Of a stretch of 43,079 bases of DNA, positions 9,294 through 16,302 are shown one piece after another. The first letter of the stretch is position 1. Every line of letters starts with the position of its first letter. Location: assembly GCA_900317865.1 (NCBI GenBank), contig ONIK01000019.1, forward strand, positions 1-43,079, written 5' to 3'. Under the pieces are notes generated by a model. The model had not been told where the DNA came from. It saw only the letters and a program-made list of their open reading frames with translations, and did no database searches. The stretch comes from an uncultured Methanobrevibacter sp. (GTDB taxonomy: Archaea > Methanobacteriota > Methanobacteria > Methanobacteriales > Methanobacteriaceae). Made by a program: the position numbers and the translations under genes.

Positions 9294-9671
9294 TTATTTA
9301 AAGATTAATTTATCTTTAAAACTGCGTTTCATTTTACCTTTGGTTTCTTCATTGAATTTAGTATCACCGACATCTTCATCAATACTAAACATAGCTAATT
9401 CATATACAATTTTATTTAAAGCTTGGCCTTTTTTAGTCAATATATATTCAACGTCACGCTCATATCTATCGGATATTCTTTTAATTAAACCATCTTTTTC
9501 CATTGATTTTAGGCAGTTGCTTAAAACTTTATTGGACAATTTTGGTTTGTCTTTTTTGAATTCGGAAAAACGAGTTTTACCAAAAAACAAATCGCGAAGA
9601 ATTTCGATTACCCATTTCTTCTTGAACAATCGTACTACTAATTCTATTGGACATTTGCTATAGGTGTTCAT
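9294..9671 (-). CDS. HxlR-family winged-helix transcriptional regulator
   Basis: A 125-residue DNA-binding regulator of the HxlR/YodB family. It begins MNTYSKCPIELVVRLFKKKWVI, with the near-N-terminal cysteine (C6) that in some family members senses electrophiles or oxidants, and continues with FSEFKKDKPKLSNKVLSNCLKSMEKDGLI, the recognition helix and wing typical of the family. Such proteins bind DNA as dimers. The ATG at 9671 follows GGGGGAAAATAAA, a strong ribosome site; the in-frame ATG at 9692 lies upstream of that site and near the predicted transcript start. Its own promoter is at 9705-9722, and a tandem 11-bp repeat, a possible operator, lies at 9733-9754 between it and a divergent promoter. 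Confidence 0.85.
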   Translation of the reverse strand: MNTYSKCPIELVVRLFKKKWVIEILRDLFFGKTRFSEFKKDKPKLSNKVLSNCLKSMEKDGLIKRISDRYERDVEYILTKKGQALNKIVYELAMFSIDEDVGDTKFNEETKGKMKRSFKDKLIFK

Positions 9672-9704
9672 TTTATTTTCCCCCATAGCCATATAGGCTT
9701 TTTT

Positions 9705-9722
9705 ATAGTATATAAAGTTATC
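9705..9722 (-). promoter_or_regulatory. predicted hxlR promoter (shared 18-mer)
   Basis: On the minus strand this reads GATAACTTTATATACTAT, with the TATA box TTTATATA at 9716-9709. A start about 26 bases downstream (near 9687) would give a leader of about 15 nt before the hxlR ATG. The same 18 bases recur exactly at 34209-34226. Confidence 0.6.
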
Positions 9723-9732
9723 GTTATTTTAG

Positions 9733-9754
9733 AGTAACTAAAAAGTAACCAAAA
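9733..9754. promoter_or_regulatory. tandem 11-bp direct repeat, candidate HxlR operator
   Basis: Two abutting copies, AGTAACTAAAA (9733-9743) and AGTAACCAAAA (9744-9754), differ at one base. One helical turn of spacing would put two protein sites on one DNA face. They sit between the divergent hxlR promoter and the plus-strand TATA box at 9758, touching the latter's BRE region. Assignment to HxlR is inference from position. Confidence 0.45.
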
Positions 9755-9766
9755 GGATTTATATAA
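9751..9766 (+). promoter_or_regulatory. predicted plus-strand promoter for candidate RNA
   Basis: AAAAGGATTTATATAA: a purine-rich BRE-like stretch followed by TATA box TTTATATAA (9758-9766). Transcription would begin near 9785-9788, where no protein gene follows on this strand but a run of hairpins does. Confidence 0.5.
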
Positions 9767-9785
9767 AAATACCATAAGTTTTAAT

Positions 9786-10010
9786 TGAAAGTTTCACTAA
9801 TATTGAACTTTCATATTGTTAATGGGGTAAAAAACATGTGTCAAACAATATTTTATCCCACTTGATCAAAACAACATATAATCTCAGCCCTCCTCCCATA
9901 ATTTACACAAAGTTGTTTTGATGGTAGGCGATTAATGGTTAATTGGATTTTCTAAGATATTAGGATTGAAAATTAATCTAATCCCTAAAATTGAAAAGTA
10001 ATGGGTTAAA
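9786..10010 (+). ncRNA. candidate structured small RNA with C-rich loop
   Basis: This is most of the gene-free interval between hxlR and the ArsC-like gene. Starting at the predicted transcript start it shows: TGAAAGTT/AACTTTCA (9786-9793 with 9806-9813); TGGGGTAAAA/TTTTATCCCA (9823-9832 with 9851-9860, one G-U pair); a perfect 11-bp stem ATCAAAACAAC/GTTGTTTTGAT (9865-9875 with 9912-9922); and TTAGGATT/AATCCCTAA (9960-9967 with 9980-9988, one bulge). ATATTGTT (9813-9820) can also pair with AACAATAT (9844-9851), giving a pseudoknot or switch with the second stem. The 36-nt loop of the third stem carries CAGCCCTCCTCCCA, striking in such AT-rich DNA. The only ORF noticed is a 9-codon one at 9836-9865 (MCQTIFYPT). 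The 3' end is uncertain. Not a known RNA family that I recognise. Confidence 0.42.
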
Positions 10011-10014
10011 AAAA

Positions 10015-10365
10015 TTATAATAATTTTTCTTCCCATTCTTTTTGTCGAAAACCTGTTAAGACAACATCATCTGTGACAATTACTGGTCTTTTTACAAGCA
10101 TTCCATCAGTTGCAAGCAATTCCAACTGTTCATCTTCAGACATTTCTGGAAGTTTATCTTTTAATTTCAATTCACGATATTTCATTCCGCTGGTGTTGAA
10201 AAATCTTTTTAACGGCAAATCACTTTTTTGATACCATTCTTTTAATTCTTCAACAGTAGGATTGTCTTCAACAATGTCTTTTTCCTGAAATTCTAAATTG
10301 TTTTCTTCTAACCATTTTTTGGCTTTTCTGCAAGTTGAGCATTTTGGATAATATACAAATAACAT
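10015..10365 (-). CDS. ArsC/Spx-family thioredoxin-fold protein
   Basis: A 116-residue protein of the arsenate reductase/Spx/YffB family. It starts MLFVYYPKCSTCRKAKKWL, with the redox motif C-x2-C (CSTC), then LKRFFNTSGMKYRELKLKDKLP and the cis-proline segment GMLVKRPVIV typical of the family, and ends GFRQKEWEEKLL. Length matches the family (about 115-130). Whether it reduces arsenate, acts as a thiol oxidoreductase, or has another role cannot be decided; no arsenic resistance genes are near. It is the last gene of a minus-strand group and lies 22 bases after the HAD gene. No clear ribosome binding site is seen. Confidence 0.82.
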   Translation of the reverse strand: MLFVYYPKCSTCRKAKKWLEENNLEFQEKDIVEDNPTVEELKEWYQKSDLPLKRFFNTSGMKYRELKLKDKLPEMSEDEQLELLATDGMLVKRPVIVTDDVVLTGFRQKEWEEKLL

Positions 10366-10387
10366 AGATTATACTATGATTTTTGGA

Positions 10388-11047
10388 TTAAAAATAGTTA
10401 ATGTCTAATAAGTCATATAACTGTGAAAAATCATCAATGAACCCAATCGGATAATCATGATTGAATGCATTATCTTCCCCATAACCCCATTTGACAACCA
10501 CACAATCAATTTTTGCATTTTGAGCTGTTTTAATATCAGTTATAGAATCTCCAATATATACTGCTTCATCCAAACTTACATTAGCTCTATTGATTATATT
10601 ATTTACTCCCCATGGGTCTGGTTTAGATGGATAGTCAACATTATGGCCTTCTATCAGTACAAAATCAATATCTGGGAAATATTTATCAACAAAATCAATC
10701 AAAGAATATGTTAATCTATTGGAATTAATGGCGAGCAAAATATTATTATCCTGCAGATTCCTTAAAAGCTCCTCACTATGTGGATAAGGAACTGTTTTTT
10801 CTTTTTTGGATGAATTATAATAATCCAAATAGACTTCCTTAATAATTTCTACATTTTGTGGACTACTGTTTTTGCCCAATACTTCTGAGATAATATCATC
10901 AATATTTCCCCCCAAACATGGAATATATTCATCACGCGTTAAGGTAGGAAAACCGTACTCTTTTAAAACAATGTTAAAACATGAAACAACATCATCTATA
11001 GAGTCAAACAATGTTCCATCAAAATCAAATATACATAGTTTTTTCAT
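10388..11047 (-). CDS. HAD-superfamily phosphatase (phosphoglycolate phosphatase-like)
   Basis: A 219-residue haloacid dehalogenase hydrolase. Motif I is IFDFDGTLFDS, with the nucleophile and acid aspartates; motif II is the serine in LLAINSNRL; motif III/IV are the lysine in YPSKPDPWGV and YIGDSITDIKTAQNAKI. A helical cap sits between motifs I and II. The class hydrolyses small phosphoesters, here of unknown identity. The ATG at 11047 (MKKLCIFDFDGT) lies 13 bases after the stop of the upstream regulator; a longer ATG at 11086 would overlap that gene by 26 bases and add a lysine-rich tail not expected for the family. Confidence 0.85.
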   Translation of the reverse strand: MKKLCIFDFDGTLFDSIDDVVSCFNIVLKEYGFPTLTRDEYIPCLGGNIDDIISEVLGKNSSPQNVEIIKEVYLDYYNSSKKEKTVPYPHSEELLRNLQDNNILLAINSNRLTYSLIDFVDKYFPDIDFVLIEGHNVDYPSKPDPWGVNNIINRANVSLDEAVYIGDSITDIKTAQNAKIDCVVVKWGYGEDNAFNHDYPIGFIDDFSQLYDLLDINYF

Positions 11048-11060
11048 ATTATCATTTAAT

Positions 11061-11483
11061 TTAAATTTCAATTTTGATTTCATCATAAGTTAAATAAGGA
11101 ATTTTACTATTTTTAGGTCCTGATTCAAATTTTATAAACCCCTGATCAGCTAATTTTTTAACTTTTGGCTGTATATTGCCAACATCCTTATTTATTATTT
11201 TAGCTAAATCCCTAATACTTTTTGGAGATTTTTCTTTGATTGTGCTTAAAATTATAAAATCTAAATCACTTAAACTTAATTTATCAGTTATTAAACTTTC
11301 CGATAGTTCAATCGTTTCATCCAAATGATTTATATAATAATTCCAATTTTCCAAATCAACATACATTTTCATATTATTGGTTCTTTTAAAAGTTTTTTCC
11401 AATTCAAATATTGATTTATATGTACTCTCCATATCTTGAATAAATTCTCTCCCCGTCTGTTTTTTTACTAATGTAATAATCAT
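11061..11483 (-). CDS. winged-helix antitoxin-like regulator (HVO_A0114 type)
   Basis: A 140-residue protein with a C-terminal winged helix: DLDFIILSTIKEKSPKSIRDLAKIINKDVGNIQPKVKKLADQGFIKF followed by a wing ending PYLTYDEIKIEI, the ending seen in HVO_A0114-type DNA-binding proteins. These are often the antitoxin or repressor partner of small TumE (DUF6516)-like proteins. The start ATG at 11483 overlaps the upstream gene's stop (ATGA, 4 bases), which means translational coupling. The N-terminal 60 residues look helical. It probably represses its own operon through the inverted repeats at 11763-11807. Function is inferred from gene pairing and the helix-turn-helix; the DNA site is unproven. 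Confidence 0.68.
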   Translation of the reverse strand: MIITLVKKQTGREFIQDMESTYKSIFELEKTFKRTNNMKMYVDLENWNYYINHLDETIELSESLITDKLSLSDLDFIILSTIKEKSPKSIRDLAKIINKDVGNIQPKVKKLADQGFIKFESGPKNSKIPYLTYDEIKIEI

Positions 11484-11755
11484 TTTATCAACTCTACCAA
11501 TTCTTCAACATTAAATTTTTTTGTGAATCTTATATAATCAAAAATCAATTCTTTAATTTTTTCAGAATCCTCATCTTTAATTTTGATTTTAAACTCATGA
11601 TTTTCAGAATCAGGATGAATATGAGGATAACCCAAATGATAATTATCAATTAATATATTAACTGGCATTATAACGATAGACCAACCATTAGACGTGATTG
11701 CATGGTAAATTATCCTATCATTTAATATAATTTTATTTTGAGTTTTACTTGACAT
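11480..11755 (-). CDS. TumE/DUF6516-like small protein, putative toxin
   Basis: A 91-residue protein, MSSKTQNKIILNDRIIYHAITS and onward, with a beta-rich N-terminal half, a histidine pair in YHLGYPHIHPDSENHEF and a C-terminal helical end FDYIRFTKKFNVEELVELIK. The layout resembles TumE (DUF6516) proteins, the presumed toxin of two-gene modules in bacteria and archaea, but it is divergent and the match is by eye. It is the first gene of the pair and overlaps the antitoxin-like gene by 4 bases, which is the usual order of this kind of module. The ATG at 11755 has no good ribosome site (TATATAATTATG). Confidence 0.5.
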   Translation of the reverse strand: MSSKTQNKIILNDRIIYHAITSNGWSIVIMPVNILIDNYHLGYPHIHPDSENHEFKIKIKDEDSEKIKELIFDYIRFTKKFNVEELVELIK

Positions 11756-11762
11756 ATAATTA

Positions 11763-11817
11763 TATATTAATTTTTATATTAATATATTTGTTGTTTATTT
11801 TACAACACATATATAAA
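11763..11817 (-). promoter_or_regulatory. promoter and inverted-repeat operators of the toxin-antitoxin-like pair
   Basis: On the minus strand a TATA box lies at 11817-11809, so the start is expected near 11787. TGTTGT/ACAACA (11789-11794 with 11802-11807, 7-base spacer) sits exactly between TATA box and start. A perfect 9-bp inverted repeat TATATTAAT/ATTAATATA (11763-11771 with 11778-11786) follows in the leader. A repressor bound there would block transcription; the link to the antitoxin is inference. Confidence 0.45.
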
Positions 11818-11864
11818 TAAATAAAAAAATACATAACAACTATAAATAATAAAAAAATAAAGAA

Positions 11865-12659
11865 TCAGATAAAAGATTTAAAAAATTCCTCAAACTCTTC
11901 ATCATCCATAGGTTCAGGAATTGATACCTTTTCATTAGCCATTATATTTGAAGCAAGATTAAAGTATTCACCCGCTTCATCACTTTCAGGATATTTTTCT
12001 ACAACAGTTTTTGCATCCAATTCGGCATCTTGAATTAAATTGCTTCTATGAATGGTTCCAATAACATGTGTGCCAATTTTTTCAGCAAATGCATTGACTA
12101 TTGCCTCTTCGTTTTCAACATTTCTGCAATTACAGATAATACCACTTAAATTTCCTTTAAGTTTTTTAACGCCCCGAACAATATTATTTGCGGCATAAAG
12201 TGACATATATTCACCAGAAGTAACAATCAATACCTCATCAGCATACTTTTCACGCAGAGGAACTGAAAAACCTCCACATACAACATCGCCTAAAACATCA
12301 TAAACCACTACATCAATGTCTTCATCAAAGATTCCAATATTTTCAAGTCTTTTCATAGCAACAATTACACCACGACCGGCACATCCTACTCCAGGTTCAG
12401 GTCCTCCGCTTTCAACACATAATATATCTTTAAAACCTTTAAAAACTAAATCATCACGTTCAGGTTTTCTGTTATCTTTTAAAGTATTTACAACAGTTGG
12501 AATTCTTTGACCATATAACGTACGTGTAGTATCGGCTTTCGGATCACATCCAATAACTAAACAATTCAAATCCTGACTGGCCCATGTAGCTGATAAGTTA
12601 GCCACAGTAGTACTTTTTCCTATTCCTCCTTTTCCGTAAATTGCAATTTTTTTAATCAT
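11865..12659 (-). CDS. cfbC: Ni-sirohydrochlorin a,c-diamide reductive cyclase, NifH-like subunit CfbC
   Basis: ATP-dependent iron-sulfur reductase of the NifH/BchL family, 264 residues. Walker A is YGKGGIGKSTT (residues 8-18); the two cluster ligands are C93 (GVGCAGRG) and C128 (DVVCGGFSVP), 35 residues apart as in NifH; switch elements CDPKADTTRTL and DVLGDVVCGG are intact. In methanogens lacking nitrogenase genes nearby, this protein is CfbC, which passes electrons to CfbD when sirohydrochlorin is converted toward coenzyme F430, the cofactor of methyl-CoM reductase. Alternative: NifH itself, less likely from length and absence of nifD/nifK. The ATG at 12659 follows GAGAGGTCACACA and overlaps the U32 stop by 8 bases, so the two are coupled; a TTG at 12674 is in frame. 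Confidence 0.85.
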   Translation of the reverse strand: MIKKIAIYGKGGIGKSTTVANLSATWASQDLNCLVIGCDPKADTTRTLYGQRIPTVVNTLKDNRKPERDDLVFKGFKDILCVESGGPEPGVGCAGRGVIVAMKRLENIGIFDEDIDVVVYDVLGDVVCGGFSVPLREKYADEVLIVTSGEYMSLYAANNIVRGVKKLKGNLSGIICNCRNVENEEAIVNAFAEKIGTHVIGTIHRSNLIQDAELDAKTVVEKYPESDEAGEYFNLASNIMANEKVSIPEPMDDEEFEEFFKSFI

Positions 12660-13902
12660 TGTGTGACCTCTCAATTAATTTATAAACAAAATCATTTTTT
12701 CTAACTTTACTTGGCATTAAAACTCCAACATTGGAGTTTTTAGAAACTTCACTAACATCAGCGCCTTCAACTTGCATTGAATCAATGGTATGGGTAATGG
12801 ATCCTGTAGTTTCACCCTGAACCATTATTTTATCGCCAATTTTTAAATCATCCCATACCCTGATTTCAGCTACGCTAACCTTATTATAGAAGTTTACAAC
12901 TTGTCCTATGTCTTTTTTAATATATTTTGACTGGTTAGTTTCACTTGTCTGGCATGGAATATCAAAGTAAAATCCCGTGTCAAAACCGCGGTTGAAAACA
13001 CTCTTAAGCTCTTCCATCCATTTCGGATTAACTTTATAATCATTAGGATTATCCATATAAGAATCAATCGCTTCACGATAAATTCCAGTAACCATTGCTC
13101 CATAATCAGGACTGCGTGCACGACCTTCTATTTTAAAAGAACTGACACCTGTTTCAATCAATTCGGGAATATGCTCTATCATACACATATCCTTTGGTGA
13201 AAAAAAGTTTGTTCTGTAACTGTCATCATAAGAACCTGTTATAACAAAGGATTCATCCGCTACATCAGAAATATTTGAAACAGCATCATTTTGAGATTCT
13301 TCAAATGTTAATGTCCAATTTTTACGGCAGGGCTGGAGACAGTCCCCGCAATTAGCACTTCTTCTATATAAACCATAGCTTAAAAAGCATCTGCCTGAAA
13401 TAGCCATGCACATTGCTCCATGAATAAACACTTCAGTTTCAATCGGAGACTTTCTGGTGATTTCAGCTATTTCATCAATTGACAATTCACGAGACAGAAT
13501 TGCTCTTTTGGCACCCAGTTTATGAAGGGTTTTTAATGTATAAGAATTAGTTACGTTTTCCTGAACGCTGACATGAGCTTCAAGGCCGTTTGATACAGTA
13601 TCTTCAATTAATCCAATATCTGATAAAATTAATCCATCTATTTCAGATGCTGCGATTTTTTCCAGATTATTTTTAAGTTCGATAATCTGGGATTCTTTTA
13701 AAATAATGTTAGTGCAGAGATAGGTTTTAGCCCCATATTCATTGGCTATCTTAGATATTTTGGCCAAATCTTCAAGAGAAAAATTTTTGGCATTAGCTCT
13801 CATATTATATTCATCCAGGCCAAAATAAACAGCATCAGCACCATTTTCCAAAACGGCACGTAAAGATATGTAATTTCCGGCAGGAGCTAATAATTCAGGC
13901 AT
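12652..13902 (-). CDS. peptidase U32 family protein (RlhA/TrhP class)
   Basis: A 416-residue protein of the U32 family. It begins with the TIM-barrel signature PELLAPAGNYISLRAVLENGADAVYFG and contains the family pattern EVFIHGAMCMAISGRCFLS, then a cysteine cluster CGDCLQPC, and KIEGRARSPDYGAMV. Bacterial members of this group hydroxylate tRNA (TrhP) or 23S rRNA (RlhA), or act as collagenase-like proteins; the target in methanogens is not settled, and a tetrapyrrole-linked role is conceivable because the gene is translationally coupled to cfbC. A C-terminal beta domain (KIGDKIMVQGETTGSITHTI) is present. It starts 9 bases after purF. Confidence 0.85.
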   Translation of the reverse strand: MPELLAPAGNYISLRAVLENGADAVYFGLDEYNMRANAKNFSLEDLAKISKIANEYGAKTYLCTNIILKESQIIELKNNLEKIAASEIDGLILSDIGLIEDTVSNGLEAHVSVQENVTNSYTLKTLHKLGAKRAILSRELSIDEIAEITRKSPIETEVFIHGAMCMAISGRCFLSYGLYRRSANCGDCLQPCRKNWTLTFEESQNDAVSNISDVADESFVITGSYDDSYRTNFFSPKDMCMIEHIPELIETGVSSFKIEGRARSPDYGAMVTGIYREAIDSYMDNPNDYKVNPKWMEELKSVFNRGFDTGFYFDIPCQTSETNQSKYIKKDIGQVVNFYNKVSVAEIRVWDDLKIGDKIMVQGETTGSITHTIDSMQVEGADVSEVSKNSNVGVLMPSKVRKNDFVYKLIERSHND

Positions 13903-13911
13903 ATTAATCCT

Positions 13912-15321
13912 TTAAGGTTTATAATAAGTTTCAGCTTCAATATCATCAGGAAGTTCTGTAGGATATTCTTCATTTAAACAACCTAAACATAAATCTTCTT
14001 TAGGCATTCCAATAGCATCAATAAGAGATTCCAAAGTAATGTAACCTAAAGTATCAATCTCCAATTGTTCCTGAATTTCTTCAATTGAGTAATTAGCTGC
14101 AATTAATTCTTTTTTAGTAGCCATTGCTACTCCATAAAAACAAGGTGCAACTACAGGAGGACAACCTACCAGGAAATGAATTTCAGCAGGTTCTGATTCT
14201 TTTACTAAATCCAATAATTGTTTTGAGGTAGTTCCCCTTACAATACTGTCATCTATTAGAATAATCTTTTTGCCTTTAATGGCTTCTTTAATCGGATTTA
14301 ATTTAAGTCTAACGGCCAATTCACGTTCTTCCTGTGTTGGCATGATAAATGTTCTTCCAACATATCTATTTTTAATTAAACCTTCACCATAAGGAATTCC
14401 GGAAGCTCTTGAATAACCAATAGCTGCAGGAATTGATGAATCAGGTACAGGAATTACAACATCAGCATCAATAGGATATAATTTGTGTAATTCACGACCA
14501 ATATTTAATCTGGTCTGATAAACATTAATTCCATCAATGGTACTGTCCGGTCTTGCAAAGTAAACATATTCAAACATACAGTGAGATAGATTTGACTGAT
14601 CTGCAATTTCAAGCATGTGACTTTTGATTTCATTATTTTCAAAGTATACAATCTCACCAGGTACAATATCCCTAATATATTTAGCGTTGATAACATCAAA
14701 TGCAACCGTTTCGGAAGCTAAAATAAAGTCGTTCCCTCTTTTTGCAACAGCCAAAGGCTTTATACCCATAGGGCCACGAACACCATATAAATCCCCATTA
14801 ACAAGGATAACCAGTGCATAAGAACCAATAAGTTTTTTAGAAACAGCCTCTATTGCATCAATAATATTTTTATTATTATCATAATGTTCTTTTTTAAGCA
14901 TGTAACAGATTACTTCAGAGTCAGTATCGGATTTGAATTCATATCCTTCATCAATAAGTTCATTTCTTAATTCACCGGAATTAACAATGTCCCCATTATG
15001 AGCCATTGCAATAAAACCATCATCAAAATCTGTCACAAATGGTTGGGAATTTTCCAATCTGGATTGACCCGTAGTAGAGTATCTTACATGGCCAATACTT
15101 ACATTACCACCTAGATTATTAATTTCATAATCCTTAAAAACATCAGTAATAAGACCCATACCGCAATAGTAATTCAATCCTTTTTCGGGGTTAAATGTTG
15201 CTATTCCAGCAGATTCTTGACCTCTATGCTGTAAAGCATATAAACAGTAATAAACAAAAGAAGAAACATTCTTTGAAACATCATCAGAATGTATTCCTAC
15301 TATACCACATTTATCTTCCAT
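13912..15321 (-). CDS. purF: amidophosphoribosyltransferase
   Basis: First committed enzyme of purine synthesis: PRPP plus glutamine to phosphoribosylamine. The 469-residue product has an N-terminal glutamine amidotransferase domain beginning MEDKCGIVGI, where C5 is the nucleophile exposed by cleavage of a short propeptide, then YALQHRGQESAGIA and GHVRYSTTG; the C-terminal phosphoribosyltransferase domain has the PRPP loop IILIDDSIVRGTTSKQL. CPP, CFYG and CLGCLNEE provide cysteines consistent with a [4Fe-4S] form. The ATG at 15321 lies just after AAGGTGAA; the longer TTG reading at 15339 would bury this site. Gap of 76 bases to the upstream coiled-coil gene. Confidence 0.95.
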   Translation of the reverse strand: MEDKCGIVGIHSDDVSKNVSSFVYYCLYALQHRGQESAGIATFNPEKGLNYYCGMGLITDVFKDYEINNLGGNVSIGHVRYSTTGQSRLENSQPFVTDFDDGFIAMAHNGDIVNSGELRNELIDEGYEFKSDTDSEVICYMLKKEHYDNNKNIIDAIEAVSKKLIGSYALVILVNGDLYGVRGPMGIKPLAVAKRGNDFILASETVAFDVINAKYIRDIVPGEIVYFENNEIKSHMLEIADQSNLSHCMFEYVYFARPDSTIDGINVYQTRLNIGRELHKLYPIDADVVIPVPDSSIPAAIGYSRASGIPYGEGLIKNRYVGRTFIMPTQEERELAVRLKLNPIKEAIKGKKIILIDDSIVRGTTSKQLLDLVKESEPAEIHFLVGCPPVVAPCFYGVAMATKKELIAANYSIEEIQEQLEIDTLGYITLESLIDAIGMPKEDLCLGCLNEEYPTELPDDIEAETYYKP

Positions 15322-15397
15322 TTCACCTTGCATGAACAAACACCATGATTATTATCAATATTATTTATCTTCAACATCATATAAAATAATAATGTTT

Positions 15398-16291
15398 TCA
15401 ATCCCAGAAGTTTTCAAAAGTGTTTGGTAAATCATAATCCTCCCTAACTTCAGGAGGTTTGCTTTTACGTTTAGAAGATAATTCCTGCGTCAATTCTTCT
15501 TTATTATCTTCAACAAATATTAAAGCTGTTTTAATTATTTTTAACCAATCAATAGCTTGATTAATAGATTGTGCTGCAATATAACCTTGACCTACTATAA
15601 TATTATCCGGTTTGAACTTATTTGTAGCTATTACAATCTTTTCTTCATCAACTAATTCTTGTCTAAAAACTTCTTCCCATAATTCATTTAATTTGTAAAT
15701 TTCTAAAAAGTCCTTATTGTAGATATCCTCGTATCTATTTTTGAAATTGGAAAAGTCAGACTTCAAATTATTAATTTCATCACGCAAATCATTATTTTCC
15801 ATGGTCAATACTTCATTTTCCTTAATAAGTTTATTATAATCATCAAGTAAACTATTATAATTATGTGTTATTTCCAACAGTTTGTTTTCTAAAGTATGGA
15901 TATTAATCAAATTTAAAGAATAGGAGAGAGTTGACTTAATAATTGAATTCAATAATTCTTTTTGAGCAAATTCAGCATTAACCTCTTCACTTTCAAATAA
16001 AACATTATTATAATCAAATAAACCAATATGATTAAAATCAGTTTTTAAATCATTGAAAAGCAAATTAAAATTATCATCTTGGCCATATCCACCAATTAAA
16101 ATAATGTCTGCACCTTCAGCTACTTTTTTAGCAATATTTAAATCAGTAGTAGGTATTATAGAAGTAACAACAATATTATAATCCCTTTCAAGTTGAATAT
16201 TATTTACCGCTTTTGAAACCAAACCAGCAATATCCAAATTAGATACAATTATTCTTACATCTATTTTAGAGATTTGATTGTTATTTTCCAT
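15398..16291 (-). CDS. two-domain coiled-coil protein, unknown
   Basis: Not recognised. The 297-residue product has an alpha/beta N-terminal half of about 100 residues (IDVRIIVSNLDIAGLVSKAVNN, VVTSIIPTTDLNIAKKVAEGADIILIGGYG, HIGLFDYNNVLFES) that looks like a receiver- or Rossmann-type sheet without catalytic motifs, then a coiled coil (residues about 125-200, LENKLLEITHNYNSLLDDYNKLIKEN...), then a compact ending that includes NIIVGQGYIAAQSINQAIDWLKIIK. The ATG follows GAGGTTTTATT. It sits 11 bases after galE in a colinear run, so it is probably co-transcribed, but the context does not point to a job. Confidence 0.72.
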   Translation of the reverse strand: MENNNQISKIDVRIIVSNLDIAGLVSKAVNNIQLERDYNIVVTSIIPTTDLNIAKKVAEGADIILIGGYGQDDNFNLLFNDLKTDFNHIGLFDYNNVLFESEEVNAEFAQKELLNSIIKSTLSYSLNLINIHTLENKLLEITHNYNSLLDDYNKLIKENEVLTMENNDLRDEINNLKSDFSNFKNRYEDIYNKDFLEIYKLNELWEEVFRQELVDEEKIVIATNKFKPDNIIVGQGYIAAQSINQAIDWLKIIKTALIFVEDNKEELTQELSSKRKSKPPEVREDYDLPNTFENFWD

Positions 16292-16302
16292 AATAAAACC
16301 TC

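Noticed and set aside
9786..10010. SRP RNA, RNase P RNA or a known riboswitch
   Set aside because: Too AT-rich, without the GC-rich helices and signature loops of SRP or RNase P RNA, and no gene lies downstream on the plus strand for a riboswitch to control.
10457..10714. Plus-strand frames opposite the HAD gene
   Set aside because: Shadow frames; the minus strand carries all HAD motifs.
11865..12659. Nitrogenase iron protein NifH
   Set aside because: No nif genes nearby; size and context fit CfbC of F430 synthesis, although the two families share the same motifs.
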